Counted from the stretch's first letter, positions 45,442-54,705 are shown. The stretch is 64,000 bases of DNA from UBA6136 sp964386975 (GCA_964386975.1 CAYLUS010000002.1:1-64000), one strand, 5' to 3'. Numbers and translations are program-made. Notes: generated from the letters alone by a model not told the origin.

Positions 45442-46386
45442 TTAGAAGCCAAGACCGATGTAGCCACCAGCCATCAGACCCTGGGTCGGCGTCTGGTTCA
45501 GTTCAGCACCGTTGCCGTAGGGGATTCTGTAGTTGAGGTCGCCACCGGTGAACTGGTAGCGGAAATCAACACCAGCCCAAAGATCCTTCCAGATGCGGTA
45601 TTCAGCACCCGTTCCAAGCATCAGGCCCGGATTGAGTACGGTTACGCCGCTTGAAGGCGGGCTCACTATGTTGATTGCCAGACCGAAAGGAACGACCCAA
45701 GGACGGAAGTTGCCTTCCATCAGGTTGAACTTGACTTTCGGAGATGCAGACAGCGTCAGCTGGGTGATCTGTGCGGTCGCCTTGACCGGGTAGCCCGATG
45801 CAACGCTCAGCGTATTGCTGACGAATGCATTGTATGACTGGCCGTAGTTCATGTAGTTGAACATCAGTTCCGCGTCAACGGCCACGAGGTCGGTTGCACC
45901 CCACAGGTCATCCGTCAGGCGGTGGTCGAAACCGGCACCGACGTACCAGCCATTGCCATTACCGCCATTGGAACCAAAGCCATTGCCATTGAAAACACCA
46001 TCGCTGGTCAGCAGTTCGTTGTGACGATTTTCGGTCAAAGACGCGAAACCGCCGCGGAAGAAGACCATGTCATTCTTCGCGTTTTCTTTAGCCGCTTCAG
46101 CAGCAACTTGGGTCTCAAGCTGTGCTTCCTTGGCTTCCATTGCATCGGATGCCTGCTTCTGGGTCGCCAGCTGGGCGCGCAGGTCGCCGACTTCGGATTC
46201 CAGATTGGCAATACGCGCATCGTCACGAGCCAGATGCTTTTCATCAGCGCGGATCAGCTGACGATCGGTCGGTGCATGGTGATGCTTCTTCTTGTGCTGG
46301 GTCGCATTGGCTTCAGTCGCCAGGCCGGCCATGAAAAGGCCTGCACTGATCATCGCAGCCATGCTCAGGGTTTTCTTGAGCGTCAT
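45442..46386 (-). CDS. Predicted outer-membrane beta-barrel protein with coiled-coil N-terminus
   Basis: A 314-residue exported protein. A signal peptide (about 1-28, ending ANA) is followed by a His/Lys-rich patch (HKKKHHHA), then a heptad-like helix rich in Ala, Glu and Gln (about 43-98). The C-terminal two thirds form a barrel with Gly/aromatic-rich strands, ending GGYIGLGF, where the terminal Phe is the usual barrel-assembly signal. The coiled coil could anchor or trimerise the protein, as in porins of this type, but no named family is recognised. Its ribosome site is GGGAG. Followed by a strong terminator. Confidence 0.75.
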   Translation of the reverse strand: MTLKKTLSMAAMISAGLFMAGLATEANATQHKKKHHHAPTDRQLIRADEKHLARDDARIANLESEVGDLRAQLATQKQASDAMEAKEAQLETQVAAEAAKENAKNDMVFFRGGFASLTENRHNELLTSDGVFNGNGFGSNGGNGNGWYVGAGFDHRLTDDLWGATDLVAVDAELMFNYMNYGQSYNAFVSNTLSVASGYPVKATAQITQLTLSASPKVKFNLMEGNFRPWVVPFGLAINIVSPPSSGVTVLNPGLMLGTGAEYRIWKDLWAGVDFRYQFTGGDLNYRIPYGNGAELNQTPTQGLMAGGYIGLGF

Positions 46387-46798
46387 TCTTGGGGTCTCCC
46401 TAAGGTGGTTAGGAATGTAATTTTTCGGTTGCGTGTCAGCAACAAATGTTGTTGCGGCGTCGTAATGCTACCAAAATAAAACTTTTTTACAACTTTTTTT
46501 TGCGTTTTTACTCAACCTGCGCGCACCTGCTCAAAGCCACGGGGCATCAAAGCCCCGATGGCCTGCATGGGGCTCCCGCAAACCGCGATGCCTGAGCGCG
46601 CAGGATCTGTTGCAAATAAGAGACTAACTGGTCAAAAGCGGCTTTCATCAGGCATAATGCGGGGTTAGCGCTCAGACCCATCAAACTGCAGTCGTGATGC
46701 CCACTCAGGCCCGCGTTACAAACTAACGCCGTATCCGCGATGCAACATCGGGTCGATCCTGCGTCTATTTCCAACCCAATTTCAGGAGGCAATTCAGG
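46387..46798. other. Intergenic region between divergent OMP and mcl genes
   Basis: No gene is evident in these 412 bases. A perfect 7-base inverted repeat, GCAACAA and TTGTTGC around ATG, lies at 46439-46455, about 53 bases upstream of the OMP start, and could be an operator or 5' UTR hairpin. A/T-rich runs (46480-46500) precede it. The mcl ribosome site AGGAGG lies at the right end. No riboswitch was recognised. Confidence 0.5.
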
Positions 46799-47764
46799 AT
46801 GGCGATAAAAAATCGCTTGCATCGTAGTGAACTGGCTGTGCCGGGCAGCAACCGTCGCATGCTCGAAAAGGCACCTGATTCCGGGGCTGACGTCGTCTTT
46901 TTGGATTTGGAGGATGCGGTTGCGCCTGATGACAAGGCACAGGCACGCACCAATATCATCGACGCCCTCAAAACGCAGGATTGGTCACGCTGCGCCGTCT
47001 CGATCCGCATGAATGGCCTTGACACCCACTACGCCTATCGCGATTTGGTCGACATCGTCGAGACCTGCGGCGACAAACTGGATACCATCCTGATCCCCAA
47101 GGTCGGCTCTGCGGCCGATGTTTACTTTGTCTCGACCATGTTGTCGCAGATTGAGGCCTACAAAGGATTCAAGCCGATCAACATCCACGTTCTTATTGAA
47201 ACCGCGATGGGAATGGCGAACGTCGAAGAAATCGCCAGAACCTGCCCGGAGCGCATGGAAGCCATGGTTTTCGGGGTTGCCGACTACGCCGCATCAGTGC
47301 GAGCCAGAACCACCCAAATCGGTGGCGCCAACCCCGACTATGGGGTTCTGACCGATCCGGACGATCAAGGTCATCGCGCTTACCACTGGGGCGACCAGTG
47401 GCACTTTGGCATTTCGAGGATGGTTGCCGCTTGCAGGGCCTATGGACTTCGCCCGATTGACGGTCCCTTTGGCGATTTCAACGACCCCGAGGGCTACAAG
47501 GTCGCGGCGCGTCGTGCAGCCGCGCTTGGCTGCGAAGGCAAGTGGGCGATTCATCCCTCACAGGTTGAGTTGGCCAATGAGGTCTTTACACCGACCCCCA
47601 AAGAGGTCGAGAGGGCTAAACGGATTCTGGTTGAAATGGACAAGGCCGCCAAGGAAGGGAAAGGCGCCGTTTCCCTGGACGGACGACTGATTGACGCCGC
47701 CTCGATTCGCATGGCAGAGAATGTCGTCAAGCAGATTGAACAGATCGAATCCCGCGCCCACTGA
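46799..47764 (+). CDS. mcl: L-malyl-CoA/beta-methylmalyl-CoA lyase (serine cycle)
   Basis: Cleaves malyl-CoA to glyoxylate and acetyl-CoA. The 321-residue product (324 in Methylorubrum extorquens) has RLHRSELAVPGSN, VVFLDLEDAVAPDDK with the metal-binding acids, IETAMGMANVEEIA, VFGVADYAAS and GKWAIHPSQVELAN. This extensive resemblance, plus the directly following malate thiokinase genes, identifies a serine-cycle enzyme rather than citrate lyase CitE. A good AGGAGG ribosome site precedes it. Confidence 0.93.
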   Translation: MAIKNRLHRSELAVPGSNRRMLEKAPDSGADVVFLDLEDAVAPDDKAQARTNIIDALKTQDWSRCAVSIRMNGLDTHYAYRDLVDIVETCGDKLDTILIPKVGSAADVYFVSTMLSQIEAYKGFKPINIHVLIETAMGMANVEEIARTCPERMEAMVFGVADYAASVRARTTQIGGANPDYGVLTDPDDQGHRAYHWGDQWHFGISRMVAACRAYGLRPIDGPFGDFNDPEGYKVAARRAAALGCEGKWAIHPSQVELANEVFTPTPKEVERAKRILVEMDKAAKEGKGAVSLDGRLIDAASIRMAENVVKQIEQIESRAH

Positions 47765-47812
47765 TCACGTGCGTCGGCTTGCACCCTTACATCCGAAGAG
47801 GAATAGAAACCG

Positions 47813-48988
47813 GTGAACATTCACGAGTACCAAGCCAAGGAGTTATTGCAGACCTATGGCGTTGCCCTGCCCAATGGAAGTATTGCCTTTAATGCGACCC
47901 AGGCAAGACAGGCCGCCGAGGAAATCGGCGGTGACCGCTGGGTGGTCAAGGCACAGATTCATGCTGGCGGCCGCGGCAAGGCGGGTGGCGTCAAGGTTGC
48001 TTCCAGTCTGGACGAGGTCAGGAAAGCGGCCGAGGCCATGATTGGCACACGCTTGGTAACGCACCAGACGGGTCCGGAAGGATCTCTGGTCCACCGCGTG
48101 TGGATTGAGCAGGCCAGTCAGATCCGCAAGGAATTCTATTTGGCGCTGGTGATTGACCGTGGCACCCAACGCATCACGGTCATCGCGTCCAGCGAGGGCG
48201 GCGTTGACATTGAGGAAGTGGCGAAGACGCATCCGGAAAAGATCGTGCAGGAGGTCGTCGATCCGGCCATTGGCCTTCGGGATTTCCAATGCCGCAAGGT
48301 GGCTACGGCGATCGGGCTCAAGGGAAAACTGATGCCGCAGGCAGTCAAACTCATGAAGTCGCTTTACCGCTGCATGCGCGATAGGGACGCGCTTCAGGTC
48401 GAGATCAACCCCCTGGCGATTGTTGGCAGTTCCGAAGAGGAAGCACGCCTGCTGGTCCTCGATGCAAAATTCAATTTCGACGACAACGCCCTTTACCGCC
48501 AGAAAACCGTGACGGAGATGCGCGATCTCGCCGAAGAAGATCCCAAGGAAGTCGAAGCTTCGGGTTTTGGCCTTAACTACATTGCCTTGGACGGCAATAT
48601 TGGTTGCATAGTCAATGGAGCAGGACTCGCGATGGCCTCCCTGGATGCCATTACCCTGCATGGCGGTCGCCCGGCCAACTTTCTGGATGTCGGCGGTGGC
48701 GCCTCGCCTGAGAAAGTCACCAATGCCTGCCGGATTGTCCTTGAAGATCCAAACGTCAAATGCATCCTGGTGAATATTTTTGCCGGCATCAATCGCTGCG
48801 ACTGGATTGCCAAAGGGCTTATCCAGGCCTGTGAGAGCCTCAAGATTCAGGTCCCTCTGATCGTCCGGCTTGCCGGAACCAATGTCGAAGAGGGCCGAAA
48901 GATTCTGGCTGAATCCGGGCTTTCATTCATTACGGCAGAAAATCTGGATGCCGCGGCCGCAAAAGCCGTCGCCATCGTCAAGGAATAA
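47813..48988 (+). CDS. mtkA: Malate--CoA ligase subunit beta (malate thiokinase)
   Basis: With MtkB, forms malyl-CoA from malate, CoA and ATP in the serine cycle. The 391-residue product starts at a GTG with GAGGAA upstream and begins NIHEYQAKELL. It contains VVKAQIHAGGRGKAGGVK (ATP-grasp), LEINPL-type EINPLAIV, and GCIVNGAGLAMASLD with FLDVGGGAS. Its sequence resembles succinyl-CoA ligase beta, but adjacency to mcl and many MtkA-like positions (GINRCDWIAKG) favour malate thiokinase. 5 bases before mtkB. Confidence 0.9.
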   Translation: MNIHEYQAKELLQTYGVALPNGSIAFNATQARQAAEEIGGDRWVVKAQIHAGGRGKAGGVKVASSLDEVRKAAEAMIGTRLVTHQTGPEGSLVHRVWIEQASQIRKEFYLALVIDRGTQRITVIASSEGGVDIEEVAKTHPEKIVQEVVDPAIGLRDFQCRKVATAIGLKGKLMPQAVKLMKSLYRCMRDRDALQVEINPLAIVGSSEEEARLLVLDAKFNFDDNALYRQKTVTEMRDLAEEDPKEVEASGFGLNYIALDGNIGCIVNGAGLAMASLDAITLHGGRPANFLDVGGGASPEKVTNACRIVLEDPNVKCILVNIFAGINRCDWIAKGLIQACESLKIQVPLIVRLAGTNVEEGRKILAESGLSFITAENLDAAAAKAVAIVKE

Positions 48989-48993
48989 AACAC

Positions 48994-49884
48994 ATGAGTG
49001 TCTTCGTCAACAAACAATCCAAAGTTATCTTCCAGGGTTTCACCGGCGAGCATGCCACCTTCCATGCCGAGGATGCCATGAAAATGGGCACCCAGGTCGT
49101 CGGTGGTGTCACACCCGGTAAAGGAGGCACCACGCACCTCGGTCTCCCCGTCTTCGATACCGTCGCAGAGGCTGTTGCGGCAACCGGAGCTGATGTCTCG
49201 GCGGTCTTTGTCCCCCCGCCCTACAATGCGGACGCCCTCATGGAAGCCATTGATGCCGGCATCAAGGTGGCCGTCACGATTGCTGACGGGATCCCCATCC
49301 AGGACATGATTCGCCTGCAACGCTATCGGATCGGGCGCGATACCATCATCATTGGACCCAATACGCCGGGCATCATTACGCCAGGCGAGTGCAAGGTCGG
49401 CATCATGCCCTCCAATATCTACAAAAAGGGAAATGTCGGCATCGTCTCACGCTCAGGCACGCTGAACTACGAGGCCACAGAACAGATGGCAAGCCTTGGG
49501 CTTGGCATCACCACCTCCGTCGGAATCGGTGGTGACCCGGTGAATGGAACCGACTTTGTCACGGTGCTGCGCGCCTTTGAGTCTGACCCTGAAACCGAGG
49601 TCGTCGTCATGATTGGCGAAATTGGTGGCCCACAGGAGGTGGCAGCCGCCCGCTGGGCCCAGGAGAACATGAGCAAACCGCTGATTGGTTTTGTCGCTGG
49701 CGTCGCTGCGCCTGCAGGCCGCAGAATGGGACATGCCGGAGCCATCATTTCCAGCGAGGCCGATACGGCCAAAGCCAAAATGGATGCCATGGAAGCACTG
49801 GGGCACTATGTCGCGCGAAACCCGGCCCTGATTGGCGAAACCGTTCTCAAGGCCATGCAGGATCGAAACATTGCCATTCGCTAG
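48994..49884 (+). CDS. mtkB: Malate--CoA ligase subunit alpha (malate thiokinase)
   Basis: CoA-binding subunit of the malate thiokinase. The 296-residue product has the CoA-binding segment GGVTPGKGG (residues 37-45) and the phospho-accepting His247 in GRRMGHAGAI. IMIGEIGGPQE-type MIGEIGGPQE and the SRSGTLNYEA segment are as in ligase alpha subunits. It belongs to the mcl-mtkA-mtkB run. Succinate specificity cannot be ruled out by sequence reading alone. Confidence 0.9.
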   Translation: MSVFVNKQSKVIFQGFTGEHATFHAEDAMKMGTQVVGGVTPGKGGTTHLGLPVFDTVAEAVAATGADVSAVFVPPPYNADALMEAIDAGIKVAVTIADGIPIQDMIRLQRYRIGRDTIIIGPNTPGIITPGECKVGIMPSNIYKKGNVGIVSRSGTLNYEATEQMASLGLGITTSVGIGGDPVNGTDFVTVLRAFESDPETEVVVMIGEIGGPQEVAAARWAQENMSKPLIGFVAGVAAPAGRRMGHAGAIISSEADTAKAKMDAMEALGHYVARNPALIGETVLKAMQDRNIAIR

Positions 49885-49943
49885 GCCCATCCCTGCCTTT
49901 CCGAGAGACAGATCGCCCTTCGCCTGAATTAACAACCAAGACC

Positions 49944-50264
49944 ATGAAGACCCTGACTCCATCCGCCCTTGCAACGGCATTACAGGAGGATCTGGAACAA
50001 CCCCTGATCCTCGATGTTCGCGAAGCGTCCGAGGTGGCTTGGTGCCAAATCCCAGGGAGTCTTCACATTCCCATGGGCGAAATTTCGGGCCGCTTTCACG
50101 AACTGGACCGAAACCTCAAGATCGTGGTCCTGTGCCACCACGGCATGCGGAGCGCAGCCGTGGTCTCGTTTCTGGAGAAGCAGGGTTTTGACGAGGTCTT
50201 CAACCTCACGGGTGGAATTGATGCCTGGTCGCTCGAAGTAGATCCCAGCATCCGACGATACTGA
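49944..50264 (+). CDS. Rhodanese-like domain protein
   Basis: Cytoplasmic single-domain sulfurtransferase-like protein of 106 residues. It contains LILDVREASEVAWCQIPGSLHIP and the active loop CHHGMRS with Cys64, and ends with NLTGGIDAWS. The loop resembles those of small rhodaneses such as GlpE. It is 59 bases after mtkB and 2 bases before dtd. Partner and substrate unknown. Confidence 0.88.
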   Translation: MKTLTPSALATALQEDLEQPLILDVREASEVAWCQIPGSLHIPMGEISGRFHELDRNLKIVVLCHHGMRSAAVVSFLEKQGFDEVFNLTGGIDAWSLEVDPSIRRY

Positions 50265-50266
50265 GA

Positions 50267-50704
50267 ATGCAGGCTGTCATTCAAAGAGTACGCAACGCCG
50301 AGGTGACCGTCGAGGGCGAGTCGGTCGGCAAAATCGGGCGGGGCATTCTGGGGCTGGTGGCGATTGAGAAGGGCGATGACCATAAAAGCGTTGCTCGGCT
50401 TGCCCAAAAGATCCTTGGCTATCGAATCTTTCCGGATGAAAGCGGCCGAATGAACCTCAACCTTGGGGAGATTGGCGGCGAACTTCTGCTGGTCTCGCAA
50501 TTTACACTGGCTGCAGATACTGCCAAGGGTATGCGTCCAAGCTTTACCCCAGCGGCTGATCCCGAGACCGGGCGGCGGCTATTCGACCAACTCGTTGATC
50601 ACGTGCGACTTCAGGGTACCCATACCCAAACCGGACGCTTTGGCGCTGACATGAAAGTCAGTCTTATCAACGATGGTCCGGTGACCTTCATTTTAAAGGC
50701 CTAG
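50267..50704 (+). CDS. dtd: D-aminoacyl-tRNA deacylase
   Basis: Removes D-amino acids wrongly attached to tRNA. The 145-residue product has the same length as E. coli Dtd. It carries both signature motifs: SQFTL (77-81) and the cis Gly-Pro loop NDGPVT (G137-P138). It begins two bases after the rhodanese gene and is convergent with a lipoprotein gene. Confidence 0.96.
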   Translation: MQAVIQRVRNAEVTVEGESVGKIGRGILGLVAIEKGDDHKSVARLAQKILGYRIFPDESGRMNLNLGEIGGELLLVSQFTLAADTAKGMRPSFTPAADPETGRRLFDQLVDHVRLQGTHTQTGRFGADMKVSLINDGPVTFILKA

Positions 50705-50718
50705 GATCGAGGCGGCCG

Positions 50719-51066
50719 TCAGTTGCCGCAACGGTAGGCCTTACCCACCAATGTTGCATTGGCAGTCCCACCAGAGAGCTCGTGCTGGGAATATTGCTGC
50801 TGCTGGATCAAGACCGTATTGCCACCCTTCTGGTAGGCCGCATTCTTGATGGCGTTGCGCGCACCAACCAACAGATTCTCATTCGTTGTAAATGTTCCCG
50901 AGAAGCGGTTGCCCTGGCTTCCGGACACATCCGCAAGGTAGGTGCACTTCTTAACTTCCTTAAAGGCAGTGACAACGTCCACTTTTTCTGCACCCGAAAC
51001 CAAGGGGTTTGCCGCACACGCGGTCAAAAGAATTGGCGCTAGCCAGATGGGGTTTTTCAGGGACAT
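50719..51066 (-). CDS. DUF4156 family lipoprotein
   Basis: A 115-residue predicted lipoprotein with a lipobox LLTAC and lipidation Cys17. The mature part has KKCTYLADVSGSQGN and ARNAIKNAAYQKGGNTVL, which fits the small DUF4156 family in gammaproteobacteria. A conserved cysteine pair (KKCTYL and the terminal YRCGN) may form a disulfide. Probably outer-membrane anchored; function unknown. Confidence 0.82.
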   Translation of the reverse strand: MSLKNPIWLAPILLTACAANPLVSGAEKVDVVTAFKEVKKCTYLADVSGSQGNRFSGTFTTNENLLVGARNAIKNAAYQKGGNTVLIQQQQYSQHELSGGTANATLVGKAYRCGN

Positions 51067-51173
51067 GACAGCTTCACTCCAGCCACATTCATAATCAAAA
51101 GAGTCAATGTAAACGCTAACCTTTACAATTTAGGTGGTCAAGACCCTGACCCATCGATGCAAACAGCTCCAAC

Positions 51174-54014
51174 ATGGATACCATCCGCATACGCGGCGCG
51201 CGAACGCATAATCTCAAGAACATTGACCTTGAGCTCCCCCGCGATCAATTGATTGTGATTACCGGCCTTTCAGGGTCGGGAAAGTCCTCGCTGGCCTTTG
51301 ACACCATCTATGCCGAGGGACAACGGCGCTATGTGGAGTCGCTTTCTGCCTATGCCCGGCAATTTCTCTCGGTCATGGAAAAGCCGGACGTGGATCACAT
51401 CGAAGGACTGTCGCCGGCCATTTCGATTGAACAGAAATCCACCTCGCATAATCCCCGTTCCACCGTTGGTACGATCACTGAAATCTATGATTACCTGAGA
51501 CTTCTCTATGCGCGTGTAGGGACGCCGCGCTGTCCCGAGCATGAAGTCTCACTGGAGGCGCAAACGATCAGCCAGATGGTAGATCAGGTGCTTTCAGAGC
51601 CAGCGGAGAGCCGTTGGATGCTTCTCGCTCCGGTCGTCAGCGACCGCAAAGGGGAGCATCTTCAAGTCCTTGAGGATCTGAAATCGCGAGGGTTTGTTAG
51701 GGCCAGAATTAATGGCCGCGTTTATGAGCTGGATGCCCCACCCACCCTCGAGCTCAGAAAGAAGCACAGCATTGAGGCCGTGGTTGACCGATTCAAGGTC
51801 AGACAGGATCTCAGTCAACGCCTGGCTGAATCATTCGAAACCGCCCTCACGCTTTCCGGTGGGCTGGCGAGCATTGTCTCGATGGATGAGACGCCCAGAG
51901 AGGTGCTTTTCTCGGACAAGTACGCCTGCCCGCACTGTGGTTATTCCCTCAGCGAGCTGGAGCCACGGATCTTTTCATTCAACAATCCCAAGGGTGCATG
52001 TCCGACCTGTGATGGGCTTGGAATCCGGCAGTATTTTGATCCGCAACTGATCGTCCACAGTCCGCACCTGAGCCTTGCTCAGGGGGCCATTCGCCATTGG
52101 GATCGACGCAACACCTACTACTACCAGATGATTCTGTCTCTGGCAGAACATTACGGGTTTGATCCGGAGGCCCCTTATGAGTCGCTCTCCGAGGAGGCCA
52201 GAGAAGTCCTCCTTTATGGTAGCGGTCGGGAAGCCATTCCGTTTCGCATCCTGACCAGCCGGGGCACGATTGGCACACAAAAGCATCGATTCGAGGGCAT
52301 CATTCCCAACATGGAGCGGCGGTTCCGGGAAACTGACTCAGGCGTTGTCCGCGATGAACTGTCGAAGTACCAGGCCAACAAACCCTGCCCGGAATGCCAC
52401 GGCGCTCGACTGAATCTTGGAGCACGTAACGTGTTCGTCGATCAACAGCCGCTACATGCCATCACCGCATTACCCATTCGCACGGCGGTAGGCTTTTTTG
52501 AATCGCTCACCCTTAGCGGTCACAAGGCCGAAGTGGCTGACAAGATCGTCAAGGAAATTTCTGAGCGACTCAGTTTTCTCGTCAATGTCGGCCTTGACTA
52601 TCTGACCCTCAATCGGAGTGCCGACACCCTCTCCGGTGGAGAGGCCCAGCGAATCCGTCTTGCAAGTCAGGTGGGTGCCGGCCTGGTCGGTGTCATGTAC
52701 GTCCTGGATGAACCTTCGATCGGCTTGCATCAACGTGACAACCAGCGGCTGCTCGATACCTTGATCCATCTGCGTGACATTGGCAACACCGTTATTGTCG
52801 TCGAACATGATGAAGACGCCATCTTGTTGGCAGATCGGGTAGTCGACATCGGGCCTGGAGCGGGTGTCCATGGCGGCCAGATTGTAGCCTTAGGGACACC
52901 GGCTGAAGTCATGGCCAACCCTGCGTCTTTGACGGGTCAATATCTGGTCGGGCAATTGCGAATCGATGTCCCCGAAGAGCGACATGCCTTTGATCCTGAG
53001 CGGGTCCTTGAGATCAAGGGGGCGTGTGGCAACAACCTCAAAGGTGTTGACGTGCAATTTCCGGTGGGGCTTCTCACCTGCATCACTGGCGTTTCCGGCT
53101 CTGGAAAATCGACACTGATCAACGATACGCTGTATCGGATAGTCGCCCGGGAGCTCAATGGCGCCTCGGAGAAGCCGGCCCCCTTTGGGTCATTCCAAGG
53201 GCTTGAGCATTTCGACAAGGTCGTCGACATTGACCAGAGCCCGATTGGCCGGACTCCCAGGTCAAATCCCGCAACCTACACCCAGGTCTTTACTCCTATC
53301 CGCGAGTTGTTTGCCGCAACCCCTGAATCCAGAGCGCGAGGCTACAACCCCGGGCGTTTTAGTTTCAACGTCAAGGGAGGACGCTGTGAAGCCTGTTCAG
53401 GCGATGGTGTCATCAAGGTTGAAATGCACTTTCTGCCAGACCTTTATGTCAATTGCGACATCTGCAAGGGACAGCGTTACAACCGCGAGACCCTGGATAT
53501 TCGCTACCGGGGAAAAACCATCCACGAGGTTCTCAGTCTCACAGTGGAGGATGCGGCGGACTTTTTTTCGGCAATCCCGGTGGTGTCCAGAAAACTGCAA
53601 ACGCTCATGGAAGTCGGCCTTGGGTACATCACCCTCGGTCAAAATGCAGTCACCCTTTCAGGCGGCGAGGCGCAACGCGTCAAATTAGCAAAAGAGCTAT
53701 CCAAAAGAGATACCGGCAAGACGCTCTACATTCTCGATGAACCCACCACTGGCCTTCACTTCCATGACATTCGTCAACTGTTGGTCGTACTCCATCAGTT
53801 GAGGGACCATGGCAACACGGTCATCATCATTGAACATAACCTCGACGTCATCAAGACCGCCGACTGGCTCATTGATCTTGGGCCTGAAGGCGGCGAAGGG
53901 GGTGGCGAAATCCTTGCCATCGGAACCCCTGAGATGATTGCCGAAAACCCGAGGAGCTATACCGGCCGCTATCTCAAAAAATCACTCGAACTCAAACGGG
54001 CCCCTGTCACGTGA
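51174..54014 (+). CDS. uvrA: Excinuclease ABC subunit A
   Basis: Damage-recognition ATPase of nucleotide excision repair. The 946-residue product (940 in E. coli) has two ABC ATPase modules: Walker A GLSGSGKSS at 31-39 and GVSGSGKST in the second half. ABC signatures LSGGEAQRIRLA and LSGGEAQRVKLA are present, and zinc-finger cysteines (CPHCGYSL, CPTCDGLG, CEACSGDG, CDICKGQRYN). No LexA box (CTGT-N8-ACAG) is seen in the 107-base upstream region. Confidence 0.98.
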   Translation: MDTIRIRGARTHNLKNIDLELPRDQLIVITGLSGSGKSSLAFDTIYAEGQRRYVESLSAYARQFLSVMEKPDVDHIEGLSPAISIEQKSTSHNPRSTVGTITEIYDYLRLLYARVGTPRCPEHEVSLEAQTISQMVDQVLSEPAESRWMLLAPVVSDRKGEHLQVLEDLKSRGFVRARINGRVYELDAPPTLELRKKHSIEAVVDRFKVRQDLSQRLAESFETALTLSGGLASIVSMDETPREVLFSDKYACPHCGYSLSELEPRIFSFNNPKGACPTCDGLGIRQYFDPQLIVHSPHLSLAQGAIRHWDRRNTYYYQMILSLAEHYGFDPEAPYESLSEEAREVLLYGSGREAIPFRILTSRGTIGTQKHRFEGIIPNMERRFRETDSGVVRDELSKYQANKPCPECHGARLNLGARNVFVDQQPLHAITALPIRTAVGFFESLTLSGHKAEVADKIVKEISERLSFLVNVGLDYLTLNRSADTLSGGEAQRIRLASQVGAGLVGVMYVLDEPSIGLHQRDNQRLLDTLIHLRDIGNTVIVVEHDEDAILLADRVVDIGPGAGVHGGQIVALGTPAEVMANPASLTGQYLVGQLRIDVPEERHAFDPERVLEIKGACGNNLKGVDVQFPVGLLTCITGVSGSGKSTLINDTLYRIVARELNGASEKPAPFGSFQGLEHFDKVVDIDQSPIGRTPRSNPATYTQVFTPIRELFAATPESRARGYNPGRFSFNVKGGRCEACSGDGVIKVEMHFLPDLYVNCDICKGQRYNRETLDIRYRGKTIHEVLSLTVEDAADFFSAIPVVSRKLQTLMEVGLGYITLGQNAVTLSGGEAQRVKLAKELSKRDTGKTLYILDEPTTGLHFHDIRQLLVVLHQLRDHGNTVIIIEHNLDVIKTADWLIDLGPEGGEGGGEILAIGTPEMIAENPRSYTGRYLKKSLELKRAPVT

Positions 54015-54040
54015 GAGAGCACCAATCTGGGATTCGTCGA

Positions 54041-54538
54041 ATGAGAGTTCAAGAGGCATTTATCACCGGTCGCCAGTTGCTCATGCGACCGGGCACCCTG
54101 ACGTTGAGCGTTTTAGTGGGGCTATTGATGGTGGCAGTCCCGCAATCAGGGCCTGCCAATCACCGACAACCGCTCTCAAACATACAACTCAAGAGCGGCT
54201 CTTTTCGAATCCATGCAAAAGTCGCGGCCACCCCGAGGCAACGTGAAGAGGGGCTGGCGCATCGTCGAGTCTTGCCGTTCAATCAAGGCATGTTGTTCGT
54301 CTGGCCCACGGCCGCCAAATATTGCATGTGGATGAAAGAGACCTCTATGCCGTTGACCGCCCTCTTTCTTAGCGATCAGGGAGTCGTAGTCAGCCTGGCT
54401 GCAATGGCCCCCCATTCACTGGATCGTCACTGCGCCCCCGAGCCCGTTCGATATATCCTCGAATTGCCGGGGAGCCGCGGCGAACCAATGGGCATCACCC
54501 GGGGGTCCGTGATTGACGGCTTACCCGCAGAAAAATGA
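54041..54538 (+). CDS. DUF192 family protein, exported
   Basis: About 165 residues with an N-terminal hydrophobic segment (TLTLSVLVGLLMVAV) that acts as signal or anchor. A DUF192 domain follows: REEGLAHRRVLPFNQGMLFVWP, YCMWMKETSMPLTALFL and YILELPG. The family is found in many bacteria, and its function is unknown. The ATG at 54041 (with GGGA upstream) was preferred over a GTG at 54011 that overlaps the uvrA stop. Confidence 0.8.
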   Translation: MRVQEAFITGRQLLMRPGTLTLSVLVGLLMVAVPQSGPANHRQPLSNIQLKSGSFRIHAKVAATPRQREEGLAHRRVLPFNQGMLFVWPTAAKYCMWMKETSMPLTALFLSDQGVVVSLAAMAPHSLDRHCAPEPVRYILELPGSRGEPMGITRGSVIDGLPAEK

Positions 54539-54548
54539 ATGGTTCGCC

Positions 54549-54692
54549 TCACGCCCTTGGTTTCTGGAGCGTATCGCAGGCATCGTCTGCCTTATACCCG
54601 TCAATGTCGCAAACGGACTCAAGCCACATGGCATTAATGACTGCAAACGAGGCAGCAAACAAAACACCCAAAATCCATGCGAAATACCACAT
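54549..54692 (-). CDS. cydX: Cytochrome bd-I oxidase subunit CydX
   Basis: Small membrane subunit that stabilises cytochrome bd. The 47-residue product (37 in E. coli) begins MWYFAWILG, the invariant CydX start, followed by one transmembrane helix and a charged tail. A clear GAGGATCAAGAG precedes the ATG. It lies 13 bases after cydB. A longer open reading frame upstream is not conserved. Confidence 0.93.
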   Translation of the reverse strand: MWYFAWILGVLFAASFAVINAMWLESVCDIDGYKADDACDTLQKPRA

Positions 54693-54705
54693 CTCTTGAT
54701 CCTCG

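Noticed and set aside
47843..48661. 272-codon open frame opposite mtkA
   Set aside because: Antisense shadow of a clear ATP-grasp ligase gene.
47813..49884. Succinyl-CoA ligase sucC-sucD
   Set aside because: Sequences are related, but direct linkage to malyl-CoA lyase and MtkA-like positions favour malate thiokinase; no sucAB nearby.
51067..51173. LexA-binding site upstream of uvrA
   Set aside because: No CTGT-N8-ACAG match was found in the upstream region.
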